A stretch of 32,027 bases of DNA from Gammaproteobacteria bacterium (GTDB lineage: Bacteria > Pseudomonadota > Gammaproteobacteria > Pseudomonadales > Azotimanducaceae), in NCBI GenBank assembly GCA_009839505.1, contig VXPO01000012.1, positions 1 through 32,027 on the forward strand. The letters are read 5' to 3'. Below, one piece after another: positions 1 to 6,684 of the stretch. The translations under genes and the position numbers were made by a program. A model generated the notes under the pieces. It was not told the DNA's origin, searched no databases, and was given only the letters and a program-made list of their open reading frames with translations. The first letter of the stretch is position 1. Each line of letters begins with the position of its first letter.

Positions 1-200
1 TAACGTAGGGTGGATGTCCCTTTCTTAACGTAGGGTGGATGTCCCTTTCTTAACGCGTGTCGGACTTCGCCGGATGCACCGAAGTCCGACAGGCTGCTAG
101 GGTGGATGTCCCTTTCTTAACGTAGGGTGGATGTCCCTTTCTTAACGTAGGGTGGATGTCCCTTTCTCAACGCGCTTTCTCAACGCGCCTTTCTCAACGG
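1..200. repeat. 25-bp tandem repeat array abutting a stop codon
   Basis: The unit begins TAACGTAGGG and ends GTCCCTTTCT. Full 25-bp copies lie at 1-25, 26-50, 118-142 and 143-167, with a 20-bp partial copy at 98-117. The copies are identical and have no spacers. The array is split at 51-97 by a palindromic insert. It then decays into shorter units at 168-180 and 181-194 that keep only the CAACG and CTTTCT parts. The last unit merges with the stop codon of the minus-strand CoA-transferase (TCA at 194-196). Each unit holds a small AGGG/CCCT hairpin. The array runs off the left edge of the window, so its full length is unknown. A transcription or transposition role cannot be inferred. Confidence 0.9.
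58..91. repeat. Perfect 11-bp inverted repeat (REP-like hairpin)
   Basis: TGTCGGACTTC at 58-68 pairs exactly with GAAGTCCGACA at 81-91 across a 12-nt loop. The hairpin sits inside the 25-bp tandem array and interrupts its phase, so it looks like a later insertion of a REP-like palindrome. There is no T-run, so it is not a classic intrinsic terminator, although it lies just downstream of the CoA-transferase gene and could protect its mRNA end. Confidence 0.75.
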
Positions 201-1372
201 ACGATCTGGCGCGATCGGAAGTCCGTTATCTCGTCATCCGAATAGCCGGCCTCGCCGAGGATCTCGCGGGTGTGCTCGCCGAGTTCCGGGGAAGCGCGGA
301 AGATGCCGGCCGGCGTTTCCCCGAACCGAGGCGGCGGCCGGGCCTGACGCATGGGACCGGCGATGGGATGTTCGAACTCGATGAGTGCGCCCATCGCCTT
401 CACCTGGGGATCGTCGATGACCACGTCGCGGGGATTGATCCGGGCGAATGGCACCTCGTGCTCTTCCAAGCGCACGGCGAGGTCGTCGGTGTCGAAGCTC
501 GCGTAGGCCTCGTTCAACGTTCGCTGGAACAGTCCGGAATCCAAGGCGGCCTGGCTACGGAAGCGTTCGTCCTGGAACAGGTTGGGAAGCTCCAAGGCGG
601 CAAACAGACCTTCCCACTCCCGAGCCTGAACGGGCATGGTGCAGATGTGCCCGTCGCGCGTCTCCCGCACCATGCCCACATGGGACTTGCCGCCCCGGTG
701 CGGCTTCTCGTCGCCGACGAAGGTGTAATTCAGCATGTTGTCCGGCCACAGGAAGAACAACGCCGCGTCCAGCATGGCGATGTCGACGCGTTGGCCTATG
801 CCCGTGCGCTCGCGCGCGAGCAACGCCGACGTGATCGCCTGCGCCGCCGTCATGGAGGTGATCTTGTCGCAGATCAGCGAGTTGATGAGGATGGGGCGCT
901 CGCTCGCCGGATCCGCCTGCAGCGAACCGATGCCGGAGATCGACTGGATGATGGCGTCGTAGACGCGCCGTCCGGCATAGGGCCCGGTGTGGCCGACGCC
1001 GTTGATGGACGCGAAGATCAGCCGCGGGTTGATATCCCTCAGCCTCTCGTAGCCGATCTTCAGCCGTTCCATCACGCCGGGACGGTAGTTCTCCACGACG
1101 ACGTCCGCCCCTTCGACGAGCCGCTCGAAAACCGCCCGGCCTTCGTTCGACGTCAGGTCGATGACCACGGAACGCTTGTTGCGGTTCATCATCGCGAACG
1201 CGCCGCCCACGCCGTTCCGCTCGGTCGCACCCGGACGGCGCATGAAGTCCCCGTCCGGCGACTCCACCTTGACGACGTCGGCACCCTGGTCGCCCAAGAT
1301 CGACGCGGCGATGGGGCCGGAATAGATCGTGGTCAGGTCGAGGACGCGGATTCCATCCAGGGAACCGGGCAT
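194..1372 (-). CDS. CaiB/BaiF family III CoA-transferase
   Basis: The product (about 392 aa) is a class III CoA-transferase, a family that moves CoA between carboxylic acids, as in carnitine, formate/oxalate or aromatic-acid metabolism. The N-terminus LDGIRVLDLTTIYSGP is the family's Rossmann-like opening. An ADVVKVESPDGD segment follows, then NRNKRSVVIDL, and the ARERTGIGQRVDIAML segment after the active site. The Asp of LICDKITSM falls at residue 169 with the chosen start, matching the catalytic Asp169 numbering of formyl-CoA transferase. An ATG 33 bp further upstream (1405) is possible, but the start at 1372 has a GGGAG ribosome-binding site 8 nt away and gives the usual MPG-type N-terminus. 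It is divergent from the sulfotransferase. The substrate cannot be read from the sequence. Confidence 0.92.
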   Translation of the reverse strand: MPGSLDGIRVLDLTTIYSGPIAASILGDQGADVVKVESPDGDFMRRPGATERNGVGGAFAMMNRNKRSVVIDLTSNEGRAVFERLVEGADVVVENYRPGVMERLKIGYERLRDINPRLIFASINGVGHTGPYAGRRVYDAIIQSISGIGSLQADPASERPILINSLICDKITSMTAAQAITSALLARERTGIGQRVDIAMLDAALFFLWPDNMLNYTFVGDEKPHRGGKSHVGMVRETRDGHICTMPVQAREWEGLFAALELPNLFQDERFRSQAALDSGLFQRTLNEAYASFDTDDLAVRLEEHEVPFARINPRDVVIDDPQVKAMGALIEFEHPIAGPMRQARPPPRFGETPAGIFRASPELGEHTREILGEAGYSDDEITDFRSRQIVR

Positions 1373-1546
1373 GTGCAGCACTCCCGTCGTTGGGGCCGGT
1401 TGCAATTACCGTGAGGCGGTGGAGTATATGCAACGCGCGACCGCTCGCGGTCGCCGACGCCGTGCACGAAGGCGCGTCGTTGGCGACGCGGCCGGCCCGG
1501 CTATGGGGCGCTTTCTCTGCAACAGGAGCGGGTCACCTGCCCAGCC

Positions 1547-2197
1547 GTGATCATTTCCCACCGCCACCGGTTCATCTTCTTCGCCGTACCGCGCACGGCC
1601 ACGCACGCGGTCCGCATGGCGCTCGGCCCCCGCCTCGGCGACACGGACTGGCAGCAGCAGTCGCTGACGGAGGTAGTCCGCATTCCGGTCGCCGCACTCG
1701 CACGAATCGGCCACGGGCATGTCTCGTTCCGGCAGGTCCAAGCGTGCCTCCCGGGGGAGGCGGACAGCTACTTCAAGTTCGCCGTGGTTCGCAACCCGTA
1801 TGACCGGTTCGTTTCGGCTTGCGCGATGCTGAACAAGCGGAACCCCGCCTACCGCGGCAACGAGACTGCCTTCATGAAACGCGCGCTCGGCTTCCCGCGG
1901 TTCCGGGCCCGGGTGCTCGTCCGACCGCAGTGGGAGATGCTGGCGGACGACGGGGACGAACTTCGAATGGACTTCGTCGGACGCTACGAGACCCTGCAGC
2001 AGTCCTTCGACGAAGTCTGCAGGCTGATCGGCCTTCCTGCGGCTACGCTCGAGACGAGCAACGCATCGGAGCACGGCGTGTTTCCGAGCTACTACGACGA
2101 CGAGTTGCTCGGCCGGGTGACCGACCTCTATCGAGAGGACTTCCAGTACTTCGGCTACGAAACGGCGACCACGGCGGGGGCGCTCAAGTGCGCCTGA
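1547..2197 (+). CDS. Small sulfotransferase-family protein
   Basis: The 216-aa protein carries the two PAPS-binding signatures of sulfotransferases. A 5'-phosphosulfate loop lies at residues 10-22 (IFFAVPRTATHAV), where Arg replaces the more usual Lys of the PKTAGT form. A 3'-phosphate motif lies at 80-90 (VVRNPYDRFVS). It should move sulfate from PAPS to a hydroxyl or amine of a carbohydrate or small molecule; the acceptor is unknown. There is no signal peptide, so it is probably cytosolic. The start is a GTG with only a distant AGGAG (18 nt upstream), so the start is tentative. Its 3' end overlaps the next gene by 10 nt, which implies translational coupling to the hydroxylase-like gene and a shared pathway. 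Confidence 0.82.
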   Translation: MIISHRHRFIFFAVPRTATHAVRMALGPRLGDTDWQQQSLTEVVRIPVAALARIGHGHVSFRQVQACLPGEADSYFKFAVVRNPYDRFVSACAMLNKRNPAYRGNETAFMKRALGFPRFRARVLVRPQWEMLADDGDELRMDFVGRYETLQQSFDEVCRLIGLPAATLETSNASEHGVFPSYYDDELLGRVTDLYREDFQYFGYETATTAGALKCA

Positions 2198-3171
2198 GCA
2201 AGCCCTTCATTCGCCTGCCCTTCCGGTTCGACGCCGAGGTGCTGGCCGGCGAAGTCCGTCAGTTCGGCACCGAGGCGTGGATGGCGCATCCGAGTGCGCT
2301 GCCGGGAAACTCGGCCATCGCCCTCATCTCCAGCGGCGGCGGCGACAACGACTCCTTCGAGGGCGAGAAGAAGCCCACGCCCCACCTCAAGCGGTGCGAA
2401 TACCTGCCCCAGGTCATGGCGAGCTTCGGCGAAGTCCTGTCCCGTTCCCGCCTGATGAAGCTCGACGCGGGTGCCGAGGTGAGCCTGCACGTCGACTTCA
2501 ACTATCACTGGTTCAGCCGCGTCCGCATTCACATCCCGATCATCACCACTCCCGCCGTCATCTTTCACTGCGGCACCGAAGCGGTGCACATGGCTGCCGG
2601 CGAGTGCTGGATCTTCGACTCCTGGCGGCGGCACCGGGTGGTCAACCCCGATGATCAGGACCGCGTTCACCTGGTCATCGACACCAGCGGGTCCGCGCGG
2701 TTTTGGAACTTGGTCGCGCGAGTCGAGAACCAGGATCCGGCAGACACCCAAGCGCAGGCACGGTTCATTCCCTTCGAACCCGGCAAGTCCGTGGAACTCA
2801 AGACCGAACGGTTCGCCAGCCTACCGGTGATGGCGCCCGGCGAGTGCACCGCCCTGATCGAGGATCTCATCGCCGACTTCACCGCCAATCCGGGCAACGA
2901 CGCGAGCCTCGTCGAGTCCTACACCCGGCTGATGCGCGACTTCGCCCACGACTGGCGCGAGGCCTGGCTGCTCCACGGCCATCGTCCCGAGGGGCTGCCG
3001 CACTATCGGGGAGTCATCCGCACCGCCCGCAGCCGTCTGCATCCGAACCGGCGGGCGCTGACGGCGTCGAGCAACGGCATCGGCGTCAACGCGATCTTCG
3101 CCCAGCGGGTGCTGAACGCGGCACTCGCGCCCGATGCCGAGGTTGATCCAGAATCGAACCCACGATCCTGA
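2188..3171 (+). CDS. Aspartyl/asparaginyl beta-hydroxylase-like Fe(II)/2-oxoglutarate enzyme
   Basis: A GTG at 2188 starts a 327-aa protein (MRLSKPFIRLPFRFD) and overlaps the end of the sulfotransferase gene. The segment at residues 100-165 matches the AspH fold: a first iron ligand in LHVDFNYHWFSRVRIHIPI (His101, with Asp103), a central IFHCGTEAVHM strand, a distal His149 in WIFDSWRRHRVVN and a 2-oxoglutarate-binding Arg159 in DQDRVHLVIDT. Prokaryotic members hydroxylate peptide or free amino-acid substrates. The C-terminal 150 residues match nothing I recognise. Alternative starts further upstream in the same frame would sit entirely inside the sulfotransferase gene and are rejected. The PhyH gene lies 12 nt downstream. 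Confidence 0.82.
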   Translation: MRLSKPFIRLPFRFDAEVLAGEVRQFGTEAWMAHPSALPGNSAIALISSGGGDNDSFEGEKKPTPHLKRCEYLPQVMASFGEVLSRSRLMKLDAGAEVSLHVDFNYHWFSRVRIHIPIITTPAVIFHCGTEAVHMAAGECWIFDSWRRHRVVNPDDQDRVHLVIDTSGSARFWNLVARVENQDPADTQAQARFIPFEPGKSVELKTERFASLPVMAPGECTALIEDLIADFTANPGNDASLVESYTRLMRDFAHDWREAWLLHGHRPEGLPHYRGVIRTARSRLHPNRRALTASSNGIGVNAIFAQRVLNAALAPDAEVDPESNPRS

Positions 3172-3183
3172 TCCGGAGCGCAG

Positions 3184-4086
3184 ATGCCAGACGCCGCGAC
3201 ACGCCAAACCAACCGCAACACAGCCATAGCGGAACTCGGGCTCGAACCGTACATCCTGGAACTGGAGCTGAATGGCTACGCTGTCGTGCCGCCGACCGTT
3301 ACCGGAGTCTCCGAAGAGGCCATCGACCGGCTGACGCAACTGCTGCTCGACAAGTCCGAGGAACTCGTGGGCTGCCGGTTCACGGTCGAGGAGGGCGCGG
3401 AATGCGAACTCGACTACGGCGGCTACAAGGGCATCATCGAGCGCATGTCGGGGGTCGAGCCCAGCCAGTTCCAGCTCATGCAGTTGTGCACCTTCGACCG
3501 GGCGTTCCGCGACCTCGCGGTGAACCCGGTGGCCGTCGCGCTGATGCGTCACATGATCGGTCCACACGCCGCGCGGTTCAGCTCGCACAACTGTTTCATC
3601 AAATGGGCAGGCGACGGCTACGGCGATTCGCTCGGCCTGCACTGCGACCAGGGCGGTGTACCGCAACCCTGGGGCCGCGTCGCGCTGAACGCCAACTGCA
3701 ACTGGTGCCTCACCGAATACACCCTGGACAACGGCGCCTTCGCGTGCGTGCCCGGATCACACCTGCGGTCGAGCCATCCGGTGCAGCCCGCGGCGGCTCG
3801 CGAGGCAGTCCCGGTGGAGTGTCCCAAGGGGTCGCTGATCGCCTTCCACGGTCAACTCTGGCACGGCGCGTATCCAAAGAAGACGCCGGGCCTCCGGGTC
3901 ACCATCTCCAACTACTTCCGCCACTCGGCGATTCAGCCGCAGGACGACATTCCCAATCACTTCCCCCGCGAACTCGCCGACGAATGCGACGATCCCGAAA
4001 CCTTCAAGCAGCTTGCGGGATTCGGGCTGCCGTACCAAGCGCAGGTGCTGCCAGTGCCGAAGGCGGTAACCGTCAATCCGACCTGA
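3184..4086 (+). CDS. Phytanoyl-CoA dioxygenase (PhyH) family protein
   Basis: This 300-aa protein is a non-haem Fe(II)/2-oxoglutarate dioxygenase. The metal ligands are visible as His153-Cys-Asp155 (SLGLHCDQGG) and His227 (GQLWHGAYPKKT). Arg238 (GLRVT) is placed to hold 2-oxoglutarate. The GAFACVPGSHLRSSHP strand is typical of PhyH enzymes. PhyH members hydroxylate many small molecules, so the substrate is open. A GGAG ribosome-binding site lies 5 nt before the ATG. It is the last gene of the sulfotransferase/hydroxylase group and overlaps the convergent sulfatase gene by 14 bp. Having two oxygenases and a sulfotransferase in a row suggests hydroxylation followed by O-sulfation of one metabolite; this is inference. 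Confidence 0.88.
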   Translation: MPDAATRQTNRNTAIAELGLEPYILELELNGYAVVPPTVTGVSEEAIDRLTQLLLDKSEELVGCRFTVEEGAECELDYGGYKGIIERMSGVEPSQFQLMQLCTFDRAFRDLAVNPVAVALMRHMIGPHAARFSSHNCFIKWAGDGYGDSLGLHCDQGGVPQPWGRVALNANCNWCLTEYTLDNGAFACVPGSHLRSSHPVQPAAAREAVPVECPKGSLIAFHGQLWHGAYPKKTPGLRVTISNYFRHSAIQPQDDIPNHFPRELADECDDPETFKQLAGFGLPYQAQVLPVPKAVTVNPT

Positions 4087-5632
4087 CGACCGATTGAGTC
4101 CAGTCCGGGCCGTCCGCCATTACGCTGGCGTGAATGTCGAGAAGCGTCTGCTTGAGCCTCGCGAAGGTCTCGGGCTGCTCGGCGGATTTGTCCGTCTGCT
4201 GGGAGATGTCCTGCTCTAAGTCGAACAGTTGGAATCGGTCGAAGCCGCCGGCCTTGAGCGCCGGAATCCAGCTCTCCCGGAACTGGTTCAGGAGGATGAA
4301 CTGAATCCTCAAGCGCTCGGCCTCGGGGTTGTCGAAGCCGTTGAACATCTGGGTCCAGAGATCACCGTGGGTGAGCGCCGGGTCGTCCCCCGCCTCGAGC
4401 ACGGCCCTGACCTGCTCGTATAAGTCGTTCATTGCTTCCCGGTCCTTCGGTAGCCGGTAGCCAGGGAACGCGACCAGCGAATACCTGCCGTCCCTCACCG
4501 CGGCACCGGCATCGGGGGAGAACCAGAACAGCGGCTGCTCGCGCTTGAACTCTCCACGGCCGGTCAACAGCGGGGACAGGTCGGCACCGTCGAGATGAAC
4601 ACCGGAGGGAGGGTCGATGCCGAGCAGGCCGGCGAACGTTGGTAGCAGGTCGACCACGCCGGCCGGTTCGGTCTCGACGCGCCCTCGGGCGATGCCGCCA
4701 GGCCAATGGAAGATGCCCGGCACGCGATGCCCGCCCTCGAAGTTCGAGCCCTTCTTGCCGCGCAGTTCGCCGACCCGATCCTGACGGTAACTGCCGTTGT
4801 CCGAAGCGTAGACGATGAGCGTGTTGTCGAACTCGTCGTCAACCTTGAGCTTCTCGACGAGGCGGGCGATGGCGCGGTCGGTGTTGTCGATCGTCCCCGA
4901 GTAGATCGCGGCCGGATCGTCCAGATCGCCGTACTTTGCGACGACCTCGTCGGGGGCGGCAATTGGCGCGTGGGGTTCGTGGAACCAGATGTTGAGGAAG
5001 AACGGTTGGTCGGGCTCCTTCCCATGGGCGCGGGCGTGAAATCGTCTGGCGTCTAGCCAAACAATGGCCTCGTCCACCATGAGGTGGCTGGAGTAGCCCT
5101 CGAGTTCGCCGACACGCGTCCCGTTGCGCACGAAGTTCACCGGATTGCGGTGGCTGGGCCAGGCGTTGTTCTCGGTCACGAACCAATAGTCGAATCCGTG
5201 CCGGTCCGGGGTGGGTTTGTCGCGGCCGTGGAACGGCAGGCCCATGTGCCACTTGCCGATGTGCGCCGTCGAATAACCCGCCGACTTCAGGAGTTCGGCG
5301 ATGGTCACCTCGCGTTCCAGCAGGTGCATGTCGTGGGAGCGGTCGTTGATGACGTGGTAGATGCCCGCGCGGATGTGATGCCGGCCGGTCATCACCACGG
5401 CGCGCGAGGAGGAGCAGACGCCACTGCCGGAGTGGAAGTCCGTGAACCGCACACCACCCGCGGCGAGGCCGTCGAGTATCGGCGTCGACACGGGACCGCC
5501 GTAGACGCCGATGTCGCGGTAGCCGAGATCGTCGACGAACAGGATGACGATGTTCGGCCTCTCGGCACCTAGTGCCAGCGGGAACAGGAGTGCCGCCGCC
5601 ACGACGGCAGAAACACGCCGCCCAACGCCCAT
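4073..5632 (-). CDS. Exported sulfatase (arylsulfatase family)
   Basis: The 519-aa product has a Sec signal peptide (residues 1-23, MGVGRRVSAVVAAALLFPLA) and a sulfatase domain that starts at RPNIVILFVDDLG, where Asp34 and Asp35 bind Ca. The formylglycine site is CSSSR (Cys73) followed by AVVMTGR. The proline usual at the third position of C-x-P-S-R is replaced by Ser, which is uncommon. Further signatures are HIGKWHMG and DNGSYRQDR. It should hydrolyse sulfate esters in the periplasm. A start further upstream is open, but ATG 5632 has GAGGAAG 4 nt before it and begins the signal peptide. It converges on and overlaps the PhyH gene and is divergent from the nor genes. No sulfatase-maturing enzyme is in the window. 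Confidence 0.92.
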   Translation of the reverse strand: MGVGRRVSAVVAAALLFPLALGAERPNIVILFVDDLGYRDIGVYGGPVSTPILDGLAAGGVRFTDFHSGSGVCSSSRAVVMTGRHHIRAGIYHVINDRSHDMHLLEREVTIAELLKSAGYSTAHIGKWHMGLPFHGRDKPTPDRHGFDYWFVTENNAWPSHRNPVNFVRNGTRVGELEGYSSHLMVDEAIVWLDARRFHARAHGKEPDQPFFLNIWFHEPHAPIAAPDEVVAKYGDLDDPAAIYSGTIDNTDRAIARLVEKLKVDDEFDNTLIVYASDNGSYRQDRVGELRGKKGSNFEGGHRVPGIFHWPGGIARGRVETEPAGVVDLLPTFAGLLGIDPPSGVHLDGADLSPLLTGRGEFKREQPLFWFSPDAGAAVRDGRYSLVAFPGYRLPKDREAMNDLYEQVRAVLEAGDDPALTHGDLWTQMFNGFDNPEAERLRIQFILLNQFRESWIPALKAGGFDRFQLFDLEQDISQQTDKSAEQPETFARLKQTLLDIHASVMADGPDWTQSVVRSD

Positions 5633-5648
5633 TTTCGCTTCCTCATCT

Positions 5649-5685
5649 CGCTCTGCGCCCGGTATATTAACCGGCAGGCAGAGCG
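5649..5685. promoter_or_regulatory. Nested palindrome in sulfatase/nor divergent promoter
   Basis: The only 63 bp between the two divergent starts hold a nested dyad. The outer arms are CGCTCTGC (5649-5656) and GCAGAGCG (5678-5685). The inner arms are CCGGTA and AACCGG (5659-5674) around TATT. Both share almost the same centre, and the AT-rich core TATATTAA could supply a -10 element. It does not resemble an FNR/NnrR box (TTGAT-N4-ATCAA). A dimeric repressor or activator serving both directions is a reasonable reading. Confidence 0.5.
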
Positions 5686-5695
5686 TGCTCCTTCG

Positions 5696-6031
5696 ATGTT
5701 GGATCCCGTTGAATTGCAGCGAATCGCCACCGCCGCTCTCTCGGCAGGTGCCATCGTCCTTTTCGGTGCGTTCTACGCGATCTGTCTCGCGCTGGGGCGT
5801 CTCAAGACCCTGGCGTTCCTGTTGCGTATTTCCTATGCCGCCTACGCCGGGCTGGTGGTCGCCACCGTGCTGTTCGCGTGGGCGATGAATCTCACCGGCT
5901 GGTGGCTTGCGCTCGTCGTGGTGCTGCTGGTGGGCTACTTCGTTGCGCCGCGCGCCATCTGGCGGCTGTCGGTGGCCACCCACGAACCCACGGAACCCGA
6001 GCCCGGGGCCGGAGGAGCTAAAGATGAGTGA
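5696..6031 (+). CDS. Small three-helix membrane protein upstream of norC
   Basis: The 111-aa protein has three predicted membrane segments (about 11-33, 38-64 and 66-85) and a short charged tail rich in Pro and Glu. I do not recognise the family. The gene begins just downstream of the divergent palindrome and its end overlaps norC by 8 nt. The norC ribosome-binding site (GGAGGAG) lies within its last codons, so it is translationally coupled to norC. The position suggests an accessory membrane subunit or assembly factor of nitric oxide reductase, but nothing in the sequence proves this. Confidence 0.7.
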   Translation: MLDPVELQRIATAALSAGAIVLFGAFYAICLALGRLKTLAFLLRISYAAYAGLVVATVLFAWAMNLTGWWLALVVVLLVGYFVAPRAIWRLSVATHEPTEPEPGAGGAKDE

Positions 6032-6623
6032 ACAGGTCTGGTGGTCGAACCAAGACTTCTGGCGCAAGTGCGCGATCTTCGTCACCGCGTTCATGTTCGT
6101 CGTGCTGATCCTGCTGACCTTCCATTCGATGGCTGCGATTTCCGGCGGCACGGATCGAGTCCCGGCGTACTCGGTCATCAACCACCGCATCGACTACCGC
6201 TTCGACGAGGCACGCAACATGAAGGTGCCCGTGATCGGCGAGGTGGCGCCGCTGTTCGGCAAGGTGCTGAGCGAAGACGAGGCTCGTGAACTCGTGGACC
6301 TCGGCAAGCTCACCGTGCAGGCCAAGAACTGCATGAACTGCCACACGCTGCTCGGCAACGGCGCCTACTACGCGCCCGACCTCACCAAGGCCTGGCTGGA
6401 TCCCGGCTGGGGCAACGAGCAGGCACGGGAACTCCTGATGACGATGTTCCTCAAGGATCCGAAGACCAACGCCCGCACCTACGGCACGAATCGGAAGATG
6501 CCGGATCTCGACATCACCGATGAGGAGGTACGCGGCATCATCGCGTTCCTGAAATGGATGTCCGCCGTGGACACCAACGGATTCCCCCAGGGCTTCGAGC
6601 CGTTGCCGCAGGGAGGATCCTAG
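6024..6623 (+). CDS. norC: Nitric oxide reductase cytochrome c subunit NorC
   Basis: NorC carries electrons from periplasmic donors to NorB. The 199-aa protein has an N-terminal membrane anchor (residues 16-38) and one haem c site, Cys103-Met-Asn-Cys106-His107, followed by TLLGNGAYYAPDLTKAW, which is typical of NorC. Met159 in TNRKMPDLDIT is the likely sixth haem ligand. It is longer than the roughly 150 aa of classical NorC because of an extra stretch between the anchor and the haem domain (about residues 40-95). ATG 6024 is fixed by GGAGGAG at 6011-6017, 6 nt upstream. The stop codon TAG at 6621-6623 is also the first three bases of the inverted repeat before norB. Confidence 0.93.
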   Translation: MSEQVWWSNQDFWRKCAIFVTAFMFVVLILLTFHSMAAISGGTDRVPAYSVINHRIDYRFDEARNMKVPVIGEVAPLFGKVLSEDEARELVDLGKLTVQAKNCMNCHTLLGNGAYYAPDLTKAWLDPGWGNEQARELLMTMFLKDPKTNARTYGTNRKMPDLDITDEEVRGIIAFLKWMSAVDTNGFPQGFEPLPQGGS

Positions 6624-6681
6624 TGCTCCGTCAACCCTCAAACGTCGTGTCAGCGCGTCCGCAAGCGTTGACGGAGCACTA
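6621..6681 (+). promoter_or_regulatory. 15-bp perfect inverted repeat between norC and norB, hiding the norB RBS
   Basis: TAGTGCTCCGTCAAC at 6621-6635 and its exact complement GTTGACGGAGCACTA at 6667-6681 flank a 31-nt loop. The left arm supplies the norC stop codon. The right arm contains ACGGAG, the best ribosome-binding site for norB (ATG at 6685, 8 nt on). In mRNA the helix would pair the RBS with the end of norC, which may set the NorC:NorB ratio. The perfect arms with TAG/CTA ends also fit a REP-type or MITE insertion. Confidence 0.8.
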
Positions 6682-6684
6682 GCC

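Noticed and set aside
1-200. CRISPR array
   Set aside because: The units are contiguous with no unique spacers, and no cas gene is present.
152-1414. Plus-strand 420-aa ORF opposite the CoA-transferase
   Set aside because: It is an antisense shadow of a well-supported family III CoA-transferase and has no recognisable domain.
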